Part shown: positions 18,199-28,607 of the stretch, one piece after another | Position numbering within the stretch: position 1 is the stretch's first letter | Layout of the letters: every line of letters begins with the position of its first letter | Assembly (NCBI RefSeq): GCF_017255295.1 | Contig: NZ_JAFKDE010000010.1 | Span: 124,001 to 188,000 of the forward strand | DNA: 64,000 bases | DNA from: Nitratireductor aquimarinus | GTDB lineage: Bacteria > Pseudomonadota > Alphaproteobacteria > Rhizobiales > Rhizobiaceae | Direction of reading: 5' to 3' | Position numbers and translations under genes: made by a program | The notes under the pieces: generated by a model | The model's input: the letters and a program-made list of their open reading frames with translations, nothing else | Databases searched by the model: none | Told to the model about the DNA's origin: nothing

Positions 18199-19419
18199 AT
18201 GAACAGTGAACAGGGTTTGCGGGACATCGGCTTCGGGTATCGGCCAAGGGCGGTTTACGCCACGGACCCGGCAGCCTCGCGCGGGCGGCTTTTTGCAGAA
18301 CCGGAAAGCCCGACACGAACGCCTTTCCAGCGTGACCGCGACAGGATCATCCATTCGACCGCTTTTCGCCGGCTGAAGCACAAGACGCAGGTTTTCATCG
18401 CCCATGAGGGCGACCATTACCGCACGCGGCTGACCCATTCCATCGAGGTGGCGCAGATCGCCCGCGCTCTGGCGCGGGCGTTGTGTTGCGACGAGGATCT
18501 GGCGGAAGCCATCGCGCTGGTTCACGATTTCGGCCACACGCCATTCGGCCATACGGGCGAAGATGCGCTCGACGAATGCATGGCGCGCTGGGGCGGGTTT
18601 GATCACAACGCCCAGTCGCTGCGGATCGTGACGGAACTTGAGAACCGCTATGCCGAGTTCGACGGGCTGAACCTTTCCTGGGAAACGCTGGAAGGGCTGG
18701 TGAAGCACAATGGCCCGCTGATGGATGCACAGGGCAGGGGGCTCGAAGGGCCGGTGCCGCAGCCCATTCTGGATTATGTGGCGCGGCACGATCTGGAGCT
18801 GGCGCGCTATGCGGGCATCGAGGCCCAGTGCGCGGCCATTGCCGACGACATTGCCTATAACGCCCATGACATCGATGACGGTCTGCGCTCGGGCCTGCTC
18901 ACGCTCGACATGATGGCGGGCGTTGGCCTGCCGGGAAGAATTCTGAGCGCGGTTGAGGAACGCTATCCCGATCTCGATCCGGTGCGGCGCGGGCATGAGC
19001 TGATGCGCCGGCAGATCACGGTGATGGTCGAGGATGTGATCGTGGCGTCAAGGCAGCGTCTGGAAAAACTGAAGCCCGCGAATGCGGACGATGTGCACGA
19101 TGCGGGACAGACAATTGTGGCCTTCTCCGACGGCATGGCGGCTGATGAAAAGGAACTGAAGCGCTTCCTTTACGCCAATCTCTACCGGCATGAGACGGTT
19201 GTGGCGGTGCGGGCCAATGCCGACCGCATCGTGAAGGACCTGTTCGACGCCTATTTCGACAATCCACGCCAAATGCCGGAGGGCTGGCGCGAGGGGCTGG
19301 ATGTGGCGCAAGACGCTGAAAAGGCGCGGCATGTGGCCGATTTTCTGGCCGGCATGACCGACACCTACGCGGTGAAGGAGCATCGACGTCTGTTTGACCA
19401 GACTCCTGAATTGAGCTAG
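18199..19419 (+). CDS. dgt: Deoxyguanosinetriphosphate triphosphohydrolase-like protein
   Basis: This 406-residue HD-domain protein has the metal ligands expected of dNTP triphosphohydrolases: RLTHSIE (H80), [12 protein letters not shown] (H109-D110) and the later [10 protein letters not shown] Asp. Family members hydrolyse dNTPs to the nucleoside and tripolyphosphate and influence dNTP pools. The length fits the shorter alphaproteobacterial type, not the 505-residue E. coli enzyme. The ATG at 18199 gives the conserved N-terminus; earlier in-frame sequence overlaps the divergent promoter region with erpA. argS follows after 67 nt on the same strand. Confidence 0.94.
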   Translation: MNSEQGLRDIGFGYRPRAVYATDPAASRGRLFAEPESPTRTPFQRDRDRIIHSTAFRRLKHKTQVFIAHEGDHYRTRLTHSIEVAQIARALARALCCDEDLAEAIALVHDFGHTPFGHTGEDALDECMARWGGFDHNAQSLRIVTELENRYAEFDGLNLSWETLEGLVKHNGPLMDAQGRGLEGPVPQPILDYVARHDLELARYAGIEAQCAAIADDIAYNAHDIDDGLRSGLLTLDMMAGVGLPGRILSAVEERYPDLDPVRRGHELMRRQITVMVEDVIVASRQRLEKLKPANADDVHDAGQTIVAFSDGMAADEKELKRFLYANLYRHETVVAVRANADRIVKDLFDAYFDNPRQMPEGWREGLDVAQDAEKARHVADFLAGMTDTYAVKEHRRLFDQTPELS

Positions 19420-19486
19420 TGCCAACCGCAATTCCGCCACCGGGCGGACGGTACCTTTCAACCGAACCTTTTTCAGGACATCGTCC

Positions 19487-21244
19487 ATGAACATTTTCGC
19501 CGATTTTTCGGATCGGGTCGCAAAGACCATTGAAGCCCTTGGCCTGCAGGCCAGCAACGGTGAGCCGCTTGACCTTTCGCGCGTCGCCGTGGAGCCGCCG
19601 CGAGACGCCAGCCATGGCGATGTGGCGACCAATGCAGCCATGGTGCTGGCGAAGGCCGTTGGCGACAATCCGCGCGCGCTGGGCGAGAAGATCGCCAAGG
19701 CGTTCGAGGCCGATCCGGATGTGGCGGTTGCCTCCGTGGCCGGTCCCGGCTTCGTGAACCTGAAGCTGAGCGACAGCTTCTGGCAGGCGCGGCTTGGCGA
19801 AATGCTCGACCTGGGCACGAATTATGGCCGTTCGCAGCTCGGCAGGGGCGAGAAGGTGAACGTGGAATATGTGTCGGCCAACCCGACCGGCCCGATGCAT
19901 GTGGGCCATTGCCGCGGCGCGGTGGTTGGCGATGCGCTGGCCAATCTGCTCGATTTCGCCGGTTATGACGTGGTGCGCGAGTACTACATCAACGATGCGG
20001 GCGTGCAGATCGACGTCCTCGGCCAGTCGGTCATGGTGCGCTACCGCGAGGCCCTTGGCGAGAACATCGGCGAAATCCCCGCAGGTCTCTATCCGGGCGA
20101 TTACCTGAAGCCGGTCGGCAAGGCGCTGGCGGACGAATATGGCACCCGGCTCCTGGAAATGCCGTCCGCCGACGCGATGGCGATCGTCAAGGACAGGACG
20201 GTCGAGAGCATGATGCAGATGATCCGCGACGATCTCGCCGCGCTGAACATCCGCCACGACGTGTTCTTCTCCGAGCGTTCGCTGCATGAGGGCAATGGCG
20301 GGGCGATCCGTTCCGCGATCAACGATCTGACCATGAAGGGCCATGTCTACAAGGGCAAGCTGCCGCCGCCGAAGGGGCAGAAGCCGGAAGACTGGGAAGA
20401 CCGCGAGCAGACCCTGTTCCGCTCCACCGAAGTGGGCGATGACATCGACCGTCCGTTGATGAAGTCGGATGGCAGCTTCACCTATTTTGCCGCCGACGTG
20501 GCCTATATGAAGGACAAGCTGGATCGTGGCTTCGAGCATATGATCTATGTGCTGGGCGCTGATCACAGCGGTTATGTGAAGCGGCTTCAGGCCGTGGCGC
20601 GGGCGCTGGCCGAAGACAGGGTCGAGCTGACGGTGCTGCTTTGCCAGCTCGTGAAGCTGTTCCGTGGCGGTGAGCCGGTGCGCATGTCCAAGCGGGCAGG
20701 CGAGTTCGTGACCCTGCGCGAGGCGGTGGACGAGGTCGGGCGTGATCCGATCCGTTTCATGATGCTCTATCGCAAGAACGATGCGCCGCTCGACTTTGAT
20801 TTCCAGAAGGTGACCGAGCAGTCCAAGGACAATCCGGTCTTCTACGTGCAGTATGCATCGGCGCGCAGTCACTCGGCTTTCCGCCAGGCGAGCGAGCAGC
20901 TGGGCATTGCGGAATTCGGCCGTGAGGAGATGAAGGCGCAGCTTTCAAAGCTCTCCGACGAGGGCGAAATGGCGCTTGTGCGCAAGCTCGCCGAGTACCC
21001 GCGTCTGGTCGAAAGTGCAGCCCAGGCGATGGAGCCGCACAGGCTGGCATTCTACCTCTACGACCTGGCGAGCCTCTTCCACGCTCAGTGGAATCGCGGC
21101 AGCGAGACAGACGACTTACGTTTTGTTAAGGTTAACGATCCAGAATTGACCTACGCCAGACTGGGTCTGGTGCAGGCAGTTCGTGATGTACTCACATCCG
21201 GACTTGCGTTGATCGGGGCCGAGGCGCCTTCAGAGATGCGCTAA
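19487..21244 (+). CDS. argS: Arginyl-tRNA synthetase
   Basis: The 585-residue class I synthetase charges tRNA-Arg. It has the N-terminal Arg-tRNA recognition domain, the HIGH motif as [16 protein letters not shown], the REYYINDAG segment, a KMSKS-region variant [13 protein letters not shown] and the DALR anticodon-binding domain at the C-terminus. Start at the ATG 19487. It heads a long co-directional block; the SPOR-domain gene starts about 110 nt downstream, the usual arrangement in Rhizobiales. Confidence 0.98.
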   Translation: MNIFADFSDRVAKTIEALGLQASNGEPLDLSRVAVEPPRDASHGDVATNAAMVLAKAVGDNPRALGEKIAKAFEADPDVAVASVAGPGFVNLKLSDSFWQARLGEMLDLGTNYGRSQLGRGEKVNVEYVSANPTGPMHVGHCRGAVVGDALANLLDFAGYDVVREYYINDAGVQIDVLGQSVMVRYREALGENIGEIPAGLYPGDYLKPVGKALADEYGTRLLEMPSADAMAIVKDRTVESMMQMIRDDLAALNIRHDVFFSERSLHEGNGGAIRSAINDLTMKGHVYKGKLPPPKGQKPEDWEDREQTLFRSTEVGDDIDRPLMKSDGSFTYFAADVAYMKDKLDRGFEHMIYVLGADHSGYVKRLQAVARALAEDRVELTVLLCQLVKLFRGGEPVRMSKRAGEFVTLREAVDEVGRDPIRFMMLYRKNDAPLDFDFQKVTEQSKDNPVFYVQYASARSHSAFRQASEQLGIAEFGREEMKAQLSKLSDEGEMALVRKLAEYPRLVESAAQAMEPHRLAFYLYDLASLFHAQWNRGSETDDLRFVKVNDPELTYARLGLVQAVRDVLTSGLALIGAEAPSEMR

Positions 21245-21355
21245 TCTCATCCCGAAAGGGGTGCGATCGTCTGTCACCTTTTGCCCACATTGCGCTGGTA
21301 CCCGACAATTGTATGACGTCGCGGGCGTCTACCGAGTGTGAGTGCGGAAAAAGGT

Positions 21356-24300
21356 ATGGCAGATCATAGCCCGAACCAACGTGCGGATAGCGCCGTTTTT
21401 GCTGATGATGACCCGTTTGCGGAACTGACCCGCATCATGGGGCATGATCCACGGCGCGCCGAGGATTCTGGCAATGCAGCAGGGCAGGAGGGCGATGATC
21501 TCGCCCTCGAGCTTGAGAACGAGCTGCTGGGCGACCTGGCGGAGTTTTCCGACGAGGTTCGCGAAGAACCGGCCGAAGACCACAGCCGTCCGGAAATGCA
21601 GACGCAGGACTGGCGCTTCGAAGCGCCGCCAGCGGCTGAAGAGCCCGGAGCGATGGAGCAGGAGCCCGAAGTGGATCTTGCCTCCGACATGGCAAATGAA
21701 CTCGACGAGACCTTTGCGGCGAGCTTTGAGAGCGAAATGCGCCTCGAGCCCGTGGAGGAAGCCGTGTCGGCAGACATTTCCGCTTCCTCGGCCGCTTCCC
21801 CGGCCGCTTCCATGGCAGAGCCTGAACCGTCGTTTGAGCCTTCCATGGAGCGTGCGTCGGCAGCCGCTGCTCCGGAGCCGCAACAGGTTTCGCAGCACGA
21901 TGCGTTTGCAGCGCCTGAGGCTCCCGAGGCCCGTCAGGGCCATGAAGCGCCTCCGGCTTTTGACCCGCACGATATCGAACAGCATTTTTCCGAGTTCGAC
22001 ATTGATGCGAGCGCCCGTGAGTTTGCGTCCTTCGCTGCGGAAGAGCAGCAGCCCATCGAGGAAAGCGCGCCGGAGCCAGCCGAGGAGCCGGTCGTAACGT
22101 TCGATGAGAGCGATTTTGCCCAGCTCGACAATGATCTTGAAGCTTCGCTTGCAGCCGACGACTGGCAGGTGAGCGACGTATCCGCTCAGCCGGTCGAATC
22201 AGACGCGGCCGATACGCGTTACGTGCACGCACAGCCCCTGCACACACAGTCCATGCGCTCCCAGCCCATGGTCACGCAACCCATGGACGTGCAGCCAGAG
22301 CAGACGGTCGAGACCGACATCACGTCTTCCGCCACTCCCACTGGAGCGGGCGTTGAGGACGAGGACATGTTCCCGGAGCCCGACGCCTGGGCAAGCATGC
22401 CTTCTGAGGACACGGATACGGCGGATGCCGTTGCCGGGGATGTTGCATCGACATTCTCCGAAATCGACGTGCCGCCATCCACCGACATTTCGGCGGCTCT
22501 TGCCGACGCCGTTCGGGTTTCGGGCGGTGCGGATCCCTATCTTTCGCCTCAGGCCTTCGCAAATTCCGTTGCGCAGGGGGCTGAAAAGTCTGGTACTGTC
22601 GATGCAGACATGGCCGGCGATGACCATGATTTTGCGGCCAGTCTCGAACAGCAACTGACTGCGGGGGCTCTTGCGGAAGAGGAGGTGGCGGAACCCGTCA
22701 TGGAGCCGCAGAGAGAACCGACCCCCGAAACGAGCTTCGACTGGGGCGATCTTGATTTTGGAGCGCCCGAGGCCCTCCAGTCTGTCGAGACGCATGAGCC
22801 AGTCGCGCCCGAGGCAACCGAGACCACACCGGCATCGTCCATTCCGTTCTGGCAGCAGCCTGAAGAGTCGCAGCCGAATGTGAGCTATGGTGGCGGCAGC
22901 GAAGCCAGCACGCCGTTCATCGATACGGTCGATGTTCCCGGCAATGAGCGCGTTCCCGTTACCGATTCCGCCCACATCCCGGAATTCGTGAGCGAGCCGG
23001 AGCATGCGCCGGCAGCCGACGCGGATGATCTGGAACTGGCGCTGGCGCGTGCTTTCGGCGATAGCGAAAGCCTGCCCGAGCGTGCAGAGACCAGAAGCGC
23101 GGTCGAGGAAACGCCGGCATCGTCCATTCCCAGAGACGCCTATGCCGCAGCTGCCCTTGAGGGCGATGAGCCGCGGCGTCCGCAGGACGATTTCGACTTC
23201 GAGACGGCCTTTGCCGACAGCTTTGCCGAAACCGGCGAGTTCGACGATGATTTCGCTGCGGGCAGGGATGCCGGTGCGGCGGTTTCCGGTCGTGCGGAAG
23301 CTGCGGATGGATTTGCCCCGGCCATGACGCCCTGGGACGAGCCCATCGACGAGTTTACGCCGGCAGAACAGGCGGCAGCGCCCGCAGCGGCAGCTGCTGC
23401 GGCTGCGGCCTCGCGCTCCAACCCGCTCAAGAGCCGTCGCAACACGCTGATCGCGGCTGCGGTTGGTGGTGTCGCCGTGGTTGGCGCGATTGCCTTCTTC
23501 GCACTGGGATCCGGTGGCGGCGATGACAACACGGCCCCGGCGGTCGTTCGCGCGGACAATGATCCGGTCAAGGTGAAGCCTGAAAACCCGGGCGGCCAGC
23601 AGGTCCCCAATCAGGACAATCAGGTCTATCAGCGCGTGACCGGTGGTGAGACGGACAGCGATCCCGCGCAGGAGCGCCTGGTGTCCACGGCAGAGGAGCC
23701 CGTCGAGGTTCCGCTTGCCGCACCGAAGTCGGAAGAACGTCTTGATCCGAATGCAGGCGACACCGCAGCGCCGACCAGTGAGCCGGTGACGGCAATGACC
23801 CCGCGCCGCGTGCGCACCATGGTGGTTCGTCCCGACGGAACGATTGTTCCGCGCGAGCCGGAAGCTCCGGTGCAGACGGCGACGGAAACGGCGGGCGCGC
23901 CTGCTGCGACCGGCAATGCACAAGAGGTTGCGCCTGACGCAAGGCTGGCGGCAGCCGGTGAGAATGCGCCTGTTTCCGGCACAGCCCAGACGGGTGCCGG
24001 CGAAACGGCCGCCGCCCCGAATGTGCAGGCGCCGGTGCCGACATCGCGGCCTGCAGCGCCGGCGGCGCCGCAGCAGCCAGCTGCACAGCAGCAGTCTTCG
24101 CAAGTGGCCGCAGCCCCGAGCCAGCCGACGCAGCCTGTCGCACAGGCTCCGGCTCCCGCACCGGTAACCACCGGTACGGATGGCTGGTCGGTGCAGATTT
24201 CTTCGCAGCCGACCGTGGAAGCGGCGCAAAAATCCTATCAGGACATGGCGCAGCGCTACGGGAACCTGCTGACCGGCAAGGGCGTGAACATCGTCAAGGC

Positions 24301-24421
24301 GGAGATCGCAGGGAAGGGCACTTACTATCGTGTGCGCATTCCTTCTTCTTCGAAGGACGATGCAATCCGTCTCTGCTCGCAGCTGAAATCGGCTGGCGGA
24401 AGCTGCTTCGTCTCGAAGTAG
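21356..24421 (+). CDS. Large SPOR-domain cell envelope protein
   Basis: The 1021-residue product has about 690 residues of strongly acidic, Pro/Glu/Ala-rich cytoplasmic sequence. One transmembrane helix follows (about residues 697-720, preceded by LKSRRN), then a Pro/Ala-rich periplasmic linker and a C-terminal SPOR domain (about 940-1021, GWSVQISSQPTVEAAQKSYQ onward). SPOR domains bind denuded septal peptidoglycan, so a role in division or septal wall remodelling is likely. The ATG at 21356 gives the MAD N-terminus seen in rhizobial relatives, where DDPFAELTRIMG follows; a GTG at 21338 is possible. The placement between argS and nagZ is conserved. Confidence 0.88.
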   Translation: MADHSPNQRADSAVFADDDPFAELTRIMGHDPRRAEDSGNAAGQEGDDLALELENELLGDLAEFSDEVREEPAEDHSRPEMQTQDWRFEAPPAAEEPGAMEQEPEVDLASDMANELDETFAASFESEMRLEPVEEAVSADISASSAASPAASMAEPEPSFEPSMERASAAAAPEPQQVSQHDAFAAPEAPEARQGHEAPPAFDPHDIEQHFSEFDIDASAREFASFAAEEQQPIEESAPEPAEEPVVTFDESDFAQLDNDLEASLAADDWQVSDVSAQPVESDAADTRYVHAQPLHTQSMRSQPMVTQPMDVQPEQTVETDITSSATPTGAGVEDEDMFPEPDAWASMPSEDTDTADAVAGDVASTFSEIDVPPSTDISAALADAVRVSGGADPYLSPQAFANSVAQGAEKSGTVDADMAGDDHDFAASLEQQLTAGALAEEEVAEPVMEPQREPTPETSFDWGDLDFGAPEALQSVETHEPVAPEATETTPASSIPFWQQPEESQPNVSYGGGSEASTPFIDTVDVPGNERVPVTDSAHIPEFVSEPEHAPAADADDLELALARAFGDSESLPERAETRSAVEETPASSIPRDAYAAAALEGDEPRRPQDDFDFETAFADSFAETGEFDDDFAAGRDAGAAVSGRAEAADGFAPAMTPWDEPIDEFTPAEQAAAPAAAAAAAAASRSNPLKSRRNTLIAAAVGGVAVVGAIAFFALGSGGGDDNTAPAVVRADNDPVKVKPENPGGQQVPNQDNQVYQRVTGGETDSDPAQERLVSTAEEPVEVPLAAPKSEERLDPNAGDTAAPTSEPVTAMTPRRVRTMVVRPDGTIVPREPEAPVQTATETAGAPAATGNAQEVAPDARLAAAGENAPVSGTAQTGAGETAAAPNVQAPVPTSRPAAPAAPQQPAAQQQSSQVAAAPSQPTQPVAQAPAPAPVTTGTDGWSVQISSQPTVEAAQKSYQDMAQRYGNLLTGKGVNIVKAEIAGKGTYYRVRIPSSSKDDAIRLCSQLKSAGGSCFVSK

Positions 24422-24441
24422 GTTTCGCAGACACTCCAGTC

Positions 24442-24473
24442 AAAACCGCCGCCATTGCGCGGCGGTTTTTTGT
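24442..24473 (+). terminator. Rho-independent terminator after the SPOR gene
   Basis: AAAACCGCCGC and GCGGCGGTTTT form an 11-bp perfect stem around CATTGC, followed by T residues. It may partially separate nagZ from the upstream genes. Confidence 0.85.
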
Positions 24474-24512
24474 TTTCTTTTCCAGATTCCTGCGCCCGGC
24501 TATCCTGTGTGC

Positions 24513-25532
24513 ATGAGCGAATCAAAATCCATGATCCTCGGTGCGACCGGGACCAAGCTGACGGCGGACGAAATCGCCTTCTATCGAAACGAGCGTCCCT
24601 GGGGGTTCATCCTCTTCGCGCGCAATATCGCGGAGGCCGGGCAGCTGAGTGACCTTGTCGCCTCCATGCGCGACAGCGTCGGGCGGCCGGATGCGCCGGT
24701 TTTCATCGATCAGGAAGGCGGAAGGGTGCAGCGGCTGCGACCGCCCATGGCCGCCAATTATCCGACGGCTTCGGAGCTTGGCAGGATTTACGACAAGGAT
24801 CCCGAGGCCGGCGTGCGCGCTGCCTGGCTGATGTCGCGTCTGCACGCGATGGACCTTAAGCGCTACGGCATTACCGCTGACTGTCTGCCGGTTCTCGATG
24901 TGCCGATTGCCGGCGCGCATGACGTGATCGGCGACCGCGCCTATGCGCATGATCCAGAGGCTGTGATTGCGCTCGGACGCGCGGCCAGTGACGGCCTGAT
25001 GGCCGGTGGCGTGCTGCCGGTGATGAAGCATGTGCCCGGTCACGGGCGCGCGTTCTGCGACAGCCACAAGGCGCTGCCGGAGGTGACGGCCTCGCTGGAC
25101 GAGCTGCGCGCGCATGATTTCGTGCCGTTCAAGGCGCTTGCCGATCTACCCATGGCCATGACCGCGCATATCGTTTTCCACGCCATCGATGCGGAGCGTC
25201 CGGCGACCACTTCCGAGAAGGTGGTGCAGGAGATCATTCGCGGCGAAATCGGCTTTGACGGGCTTTTGATGAGCGATGACGTCTCGATGCACGCACTTTC
25301 TGGGGATTTCTCGGATCGTGCGGAAGCAATCCTTGCGGCAGGCTGCGATCTCGTCCTTCACTGTCACGGCATCATGCCGGAAATGAAGGCCGTCGCCGAA
25401 AAAGCGCCGGAATTGTCGGGCAAGAGCCTGGAGCGTGCGAACCGCGCCATGGCGTACCTGACACCGGGTGACGACACTGAAGAATTGGCCGCGCGGGCGG
25501 AATTCGAGCAATGCTTCGCGGCGGTCGCCTGA
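24513..25532 (+). CDS. nagZ: Beta-N-acetylhexosaminidase
   Basis: This 339-residue GH3 enzyme removes N-acetylglucosamine from cytoplasmic muropeptides during peptidoglycan recycling. FIDQEGGRVQRLRPP, KHVPGHGRAFCDSHKALP (the His-containing flexible catalytic loop of NagZ) and LLMSDDVSMHAL (nucleophile Asp) are all present. The ATG at 24513 is chosen; GTG at 24507 is in frame and adds only two residues. scpA starts 18 nt after the stop, so nagZ-scpA-scpB are probably co-transcribed. Confidence 0.95.
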   Translation: MSESKSMILGATGTKLTADEIAFYRNERPWGFILFARNIAEAGQLSDLVASMRDSVGRPDAPVFIDQEGGRVQRLRPPMAANYPTASELGRIYDKDPEAGVRAAWLMSRLHAMDLKRYGITADCLPVLDVPIAGAHDVIGDRAYAHDPEAVIALGRAASDGLMAGGVLPVMKHVPGHGRAFCDSHKALPEVTASLDELRAHDFVPFKALADLPMAMTAHIVFHAIDAERPATTSEKVVQEIIRGEIGFDGLLMSDDVSMHALSGDFSDRAEAILAAGCDLVLHCHGIMPEMKAVAEKAPELSGKSLERANRAMAYLTPGDDTEELAARAEFEQCFAAVA

Positions 25533-25550
25533 TGATAGGAACCACAACGC

Positions 25551-26399
25551 TTGGCGCAGAGTGCTGAAAAGACAGCCGTCAAACCGGCTCCCATGGAGAA
25601 GCTGTGGGACGACAAACCCGATGATCACGGGGTGTCGGAGCCTGCGCTGACGGTCGATGTGGCGGGCTTTGAAGGCCCGCTCGATCTGTTGCTGCATCTG
25701 GCGCGTACACAGAAGGTGGATCTGGCGCGCATTTCCGTTCTGGCGCTCGCCGAGCAGTACATCGCCTTCATCGAACAGGTGCGCAAGATGCGCCTGGAGT
25801 TGGCCGCCGACTATCTGGTGATGGCGGCCTGGCTTGCCTATCTGAAATCGCGCCTGCTGATCCCCAAGAAGCCCGAGGACGAAGAACCGACGGGTGAGGA
25901 GATGGCGGCCCTTCTGCAGTTTCGCCTGAAACGGCTTGAGGCGATGCGTGATGCGGCGGCGCGGCTCGTGAACCGCAACCGGCTTGGCCGGGATGTGTTT
26001 GCGCGCGGCATGCCCGAGCCGGTGATCGTGCAGAAGCAGAGCGCTTTCTCCGCTTCGCTCTATGATCTTCTGACCGCTTATGCTGCGCAGCGCCAGCGGC
26101 GCGCGGTGACCAATGTGCGGATCGCCAAGCGCGGCGTCTGGTCCCTGAAGCAGGCGCGCGACATTCTGGTGCGGATGATCGGCGATTTTGGCGACTGGAC
26201 GGCGCTCGATCATTTTCTGATCCGTTACATGACCAATGCCGAGGAGCGGGCGACCGCGACGGCCAGTTCGTTTGCCGCTTCGCTGGAGCTGGTGCGCGAA
26301 GGCGCACTGGAAATCCGGCAGCAGGAGGCTTTTGCGCCCATCTATATGCGCACGGGCAAGAAGGCTCCCGCCAGCCTGTTCGAGGGCTATGATGACTGA
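25551..26399 (+). CDS. scpA: Segregation and condensation protein A
   Basis: ScpA is the kleisin subunit that bridges SMC heads in bacterial condensin. The 282-residue product shows the N-terminal motif FEGPLDLLLHLARTQKVDL, the helical YLVMAAWLAYLKSRLLIP segment and a winged-helix C-terminus. The start is uncertain: the TTG at 25551 has AGGA upstream and an 18-nt gap from nagZ, while an ATG at 25593 (MEKLWDD) resembles the N-terminus of some rhizobial ScpA but lacks a clear ribosome site. The last bases overlap scpB, indicating translational coupling. Confidence 0.93.
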   Translation: MAQSAEKTAVKPAPMEKLWDDKPDDHGVSEPALTVDVAGFEGPLDLLLHLARTQKVDLARISVLALAEQYIAFIEQVRKMRLELAADYLVMAAWLAYLKSRLLIPKKPEDEEPTGEEMAALLQFRLKRLEAMRDAAARLVNRNRLGRDVFARGMPEPVIVQKQSAFSASLYDLLTAYAAQRQRRAVTNVRIAKRGVWSLKQARDILVRMIGDFGDWTALDHFLIRYMTNAEERATATASSFAASLELVREGALEIRQQEAFAPIYMRTGKKAPASLFEGYDD

Positions 26400-27123
26400 A
26401 AACAGCAATGTGGTTCCGTTTGTCGCCAATGACGGCGATGAGGAAAGGGAAGAGAGCAAGTCTGTTTCGCCGCATCTGGTGGAAGCCAAGCGCATGGTCG
26501 AAGCGATCATCTTTGCCAGCGCCGAACCGGTGCCCGAGCGGGCGCTGGTCGAGCGGCTTCCACAGGGTACGGATGTTGCCGAGGCGCTGGAAGCACTGCG
26601 CAGCGACTATGAAAAGCGCGGCATCAATCTGGTTCGCGTGGAAGATTGCTGGGTGTTTCGCACGGCGAGCGATCTTTCCTTCCTGATGAGCCGGAACGCG
26701 GTTCAGCAGCGCAAATTGTCGCGCGCCGCGCTCGAGATGCTTGCGGTCATCGCCTACCACCAGCCGGTGACGCGGGCGGAGATCGAAGAAATCCGTGGTG
26801 TCGAGACCTCCAAGGGCACGCTCGACATTCTGCTGGAGACGGGCTGGGTGAAGATGCGCGGTCGCCGCCGCACGCCCGGACGGCCGGTAACCTACGGAAC
26901 CAGCACGGAATTTCTCGACCATTTCGGTCTGGCGGAACTGCGTGATCTGCCGGGGATCGAAGAGTTGAAGGGCGCGGGGCTGCTTTCTGCCCGCATGCCG
27001 GCCAATTTTGCCGTTCCCCAGCCCATGACAGATCCCGATGAACTCACAGAAGATGAAGATCCGTTGACGGATATCGATCTGGAAGAGCTCGGTCTGTTGA
27101 CACCGCTCGCAGAGGATGATTGA
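26392..27123 (+). CDS. scpB: Segregation and condensation protein B
   Basis: The 243-residue ScpB partner has tandem winged-helix domains with the signature ALEMLAVIAYHQPVTRAEIE and IRGVETSKGTLDILLETGWV, followed by an acidic tail. It binds ScpA as a dimer within the SMC complex. The start overlaps the end of scpA (scpA stops at 26399); ATG codons at 26389 and 26392 are both possible and GAGGG lies just upstream. An ABC ATPase gene follows directly. Confidence 0.94.
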   Translation: MTENSNVVPFVANDGDEEREESKSVSPHLVEAKRMVEAIIFASAEPVPERALVERLPQGTDVAEALEALRSDYEKRGINLVRVEDCWVFRTASDLSFLMSRNAVQQRKLSRAALEMLAVIAYHQPVTRAEIEEIRGVETSKGTLDILLETGWVKMRGRRRTPGRPVTYGTSTEFLDHFGLAELRDLPGIEELKGAGLLSARMPANFAVPQPMTDPDELTEDEDPLTDIDLEELGLLTPLAEDD

Positions 27124-27176
27124 CGGAAGGTCCGCGGGACAGGGGCCGCCTGCGATCCATCCAGGGATACCGGTGC

Positions 27177-28295
27177 ATGGACAGTAAGAAGCAAAGTTCG
27201 GCGCGCAGGACAGCCGGCGTCAGCTTTGCGGCGCGTCTCTCCTTCAAGAACATCAGCCACTCCTACGCTTCGGGCGGGCAGACGCTGCGCGATGTTTCGC
27301 TTTCGGCCGAGCCGGGCGAGGTGCTGTGCCTTCTGGGGCCTTCCGGCTCCGGCAAGACGACGCTTCTGCGCATTGCCGCCGGCATCGAGGCGCAGCGCGC
27401 CGGGCAGGTATTCCTCAATGAGCGGGAGATTGCGGGGCCGGATGTCTTCCTGCCGCCGGAGAAACGCTCCATCGGCCTGGTGTTCCAGGATTTCGCGCTG
27501 TTTCCGCATCTGACGATTCTCGACAATGTGCGCTTTGGCCTGACAGCCCTGTCGGGCGGCGAGGCGCGGCAGGAGGCGATGAACGCGTTGGAGCGTGTCG
27601 GGCTCGACGGCTATGCCGACGCCTATCCACATGTGCTGTCGGGCGGTGAGCAGCAGCGTGTTGCGCTGGCGCGCGCGCTTGCGCCGCGTCCGGCGGTTCT
27701 CCTGATGGACGAGCCATTTTCCGGGCTCGATTCGCGCCTGAAGGACAATGTGCGCGCCGAAACGCTTGCGATCCTGCGCCAGAGCCGCGCCACGGCGGTT
27801 GTGGTGACGCATGACGCCGAGGAAGCCATGCGCATGGGCGACCGGATCGCCCTGCTCAAGGATGGCGGGCTGGTGCAGGTGGGCACTGCCGAAGAACTCT
27901 ATCATCGTCCTGCCGATCTTTTCGTTGCGGGTTTCTTCTCCGAGATCAACGAATTCGAGGGGCGGGTTCATGCAGGCGCGGTGGAAACGCCGCTTGGACG
28001 TTTTCCCGCCGATGGGCTGGAAGAGGGGGCTGCGGCAACGGTCGCGGTGCGCCTTTCCGGCTTCCAGGTGGACCAGACGGGCGGGGCCGTGCCTGCCCGC
28101 ATCATCTCGCGCCGGTTCCTCGGCGTGGTGGAATTTCTCGAACTCGCCATTCCCGGCGCGGATCATCATGTCCGGGCGCGTGTGCGCTGTGGACATCTGG
28201 AGCCGGGCGTGCGCGATATATGGCTGAATGTCGTCCCGAGCGATGTGCTTGTGTTTGCGAGACAATCGTTTGAACAATCGGGCGAAAGCGCATAA
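27177..28295 (+). CDS. Orphan ABC transporter ATP-binding protein (FbpC/PotA-like)
   Basis: The 372-residue ATPase has Walker A GPSGSGKTT (about 54-62), signature LSGGEQQR (154-161), Walker B VLLMDEP (174-180) and a C-terminal ~130-residue TOBE-type regulatory domain, as in Fe(III), polyamine or molybdate importers. KRSIGLVFQDFALFPHLTI is typical of the FbpC/PotA group. No permease or binding-protein gene lies nearby, so the transporter it energises is unknown. The ATG at 27177 follows AGGGA; a TTG at 27120 would overlap the scpB stop. It sits between scpB and tatA, in the same direction. Confidence 0.85.
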   Translation: MDSKKQSSARRTAGVSFAARLSFKNISHSYASGGQTLRDVSLSAEPGEVLCLLGPSGSGKTTLLRIAAGIEAQRAGQVFLNEREIAGPDVFLPPEKRSIGLVFQDFALFPHLTILDNVRFGLTALSGGEARQEAMNALERVGLDGYADAYPHVLSGGEQQRVALARALAPRPAVLLMDEPFSGLDSRLKDNVRAETLAILRQSRATAVVVTHDAEEAMRMGDRIALLKDGGLVQVGTAEELYHRPADLFVAGFFSEINEFEGRVHAGAVETPLGRFPADGLEEGAAATVAVRLSGFQVDQTGGAVPARIISRRFLGVVEFLELAIPGADHHVRARVRCGHLEPGVRDIWLNVVPSDVLVFARQSFEQSGESA

Positions 28296-28330
28296 ATCAA
28301 ATCAATGGCAATTGGTGAAAGAGACTGATC

Positions 28331-28555
28331 ATGGGTTCCTTTTCAATCTGGCACTGGCTCATCGTGCTCGTCGTGGTGCTGCTCCTCTTTGGTCGCGGCA
28401 AGATCCCCGAGCTGATGGGTGACATGGCCAAGGGCATCAAAAGCTTCAAGAAGGGCATGTCCGACGATGACGAGGACACGACCAAGACGGTCGAGCATCA
28501 GGCTGACGAGCCGGTGAAGGACGCAAGCAAGCCGAACAAGAAGAAGTCCGGCTGA
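28331..28555 (+). CDS. tatA: Sec-independent protein translocase subunit TatA
   Basis: The 74-residue protein has the short N-terminal membrane helix ([17 protein letters not shown]) followed by the [23 protein letters not shown] hinge and amphipathic helix diagnostic of TatA, and a charged C-terminal tail. TatA forms the variable-sized pore that passes folded twin-arginine substrates across the inner membrane. It is first in a tatABC operon. Likely substrates in this window are TtrB and TtrA. Confidence 0.96.
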   Translation: MGSFSIWHWLIVLVVVLLLFGRGKIPELMGDMAKGIKSFKKGMSDDDEDTTKTVEHQADEPVKDASKPNKKKSG

Positions 28556-28607
28556 TTCGGCGCTGATGCGCTGCGGATAAACTTCCTGCCCCTCTTTCCG
28601 GTGACTT

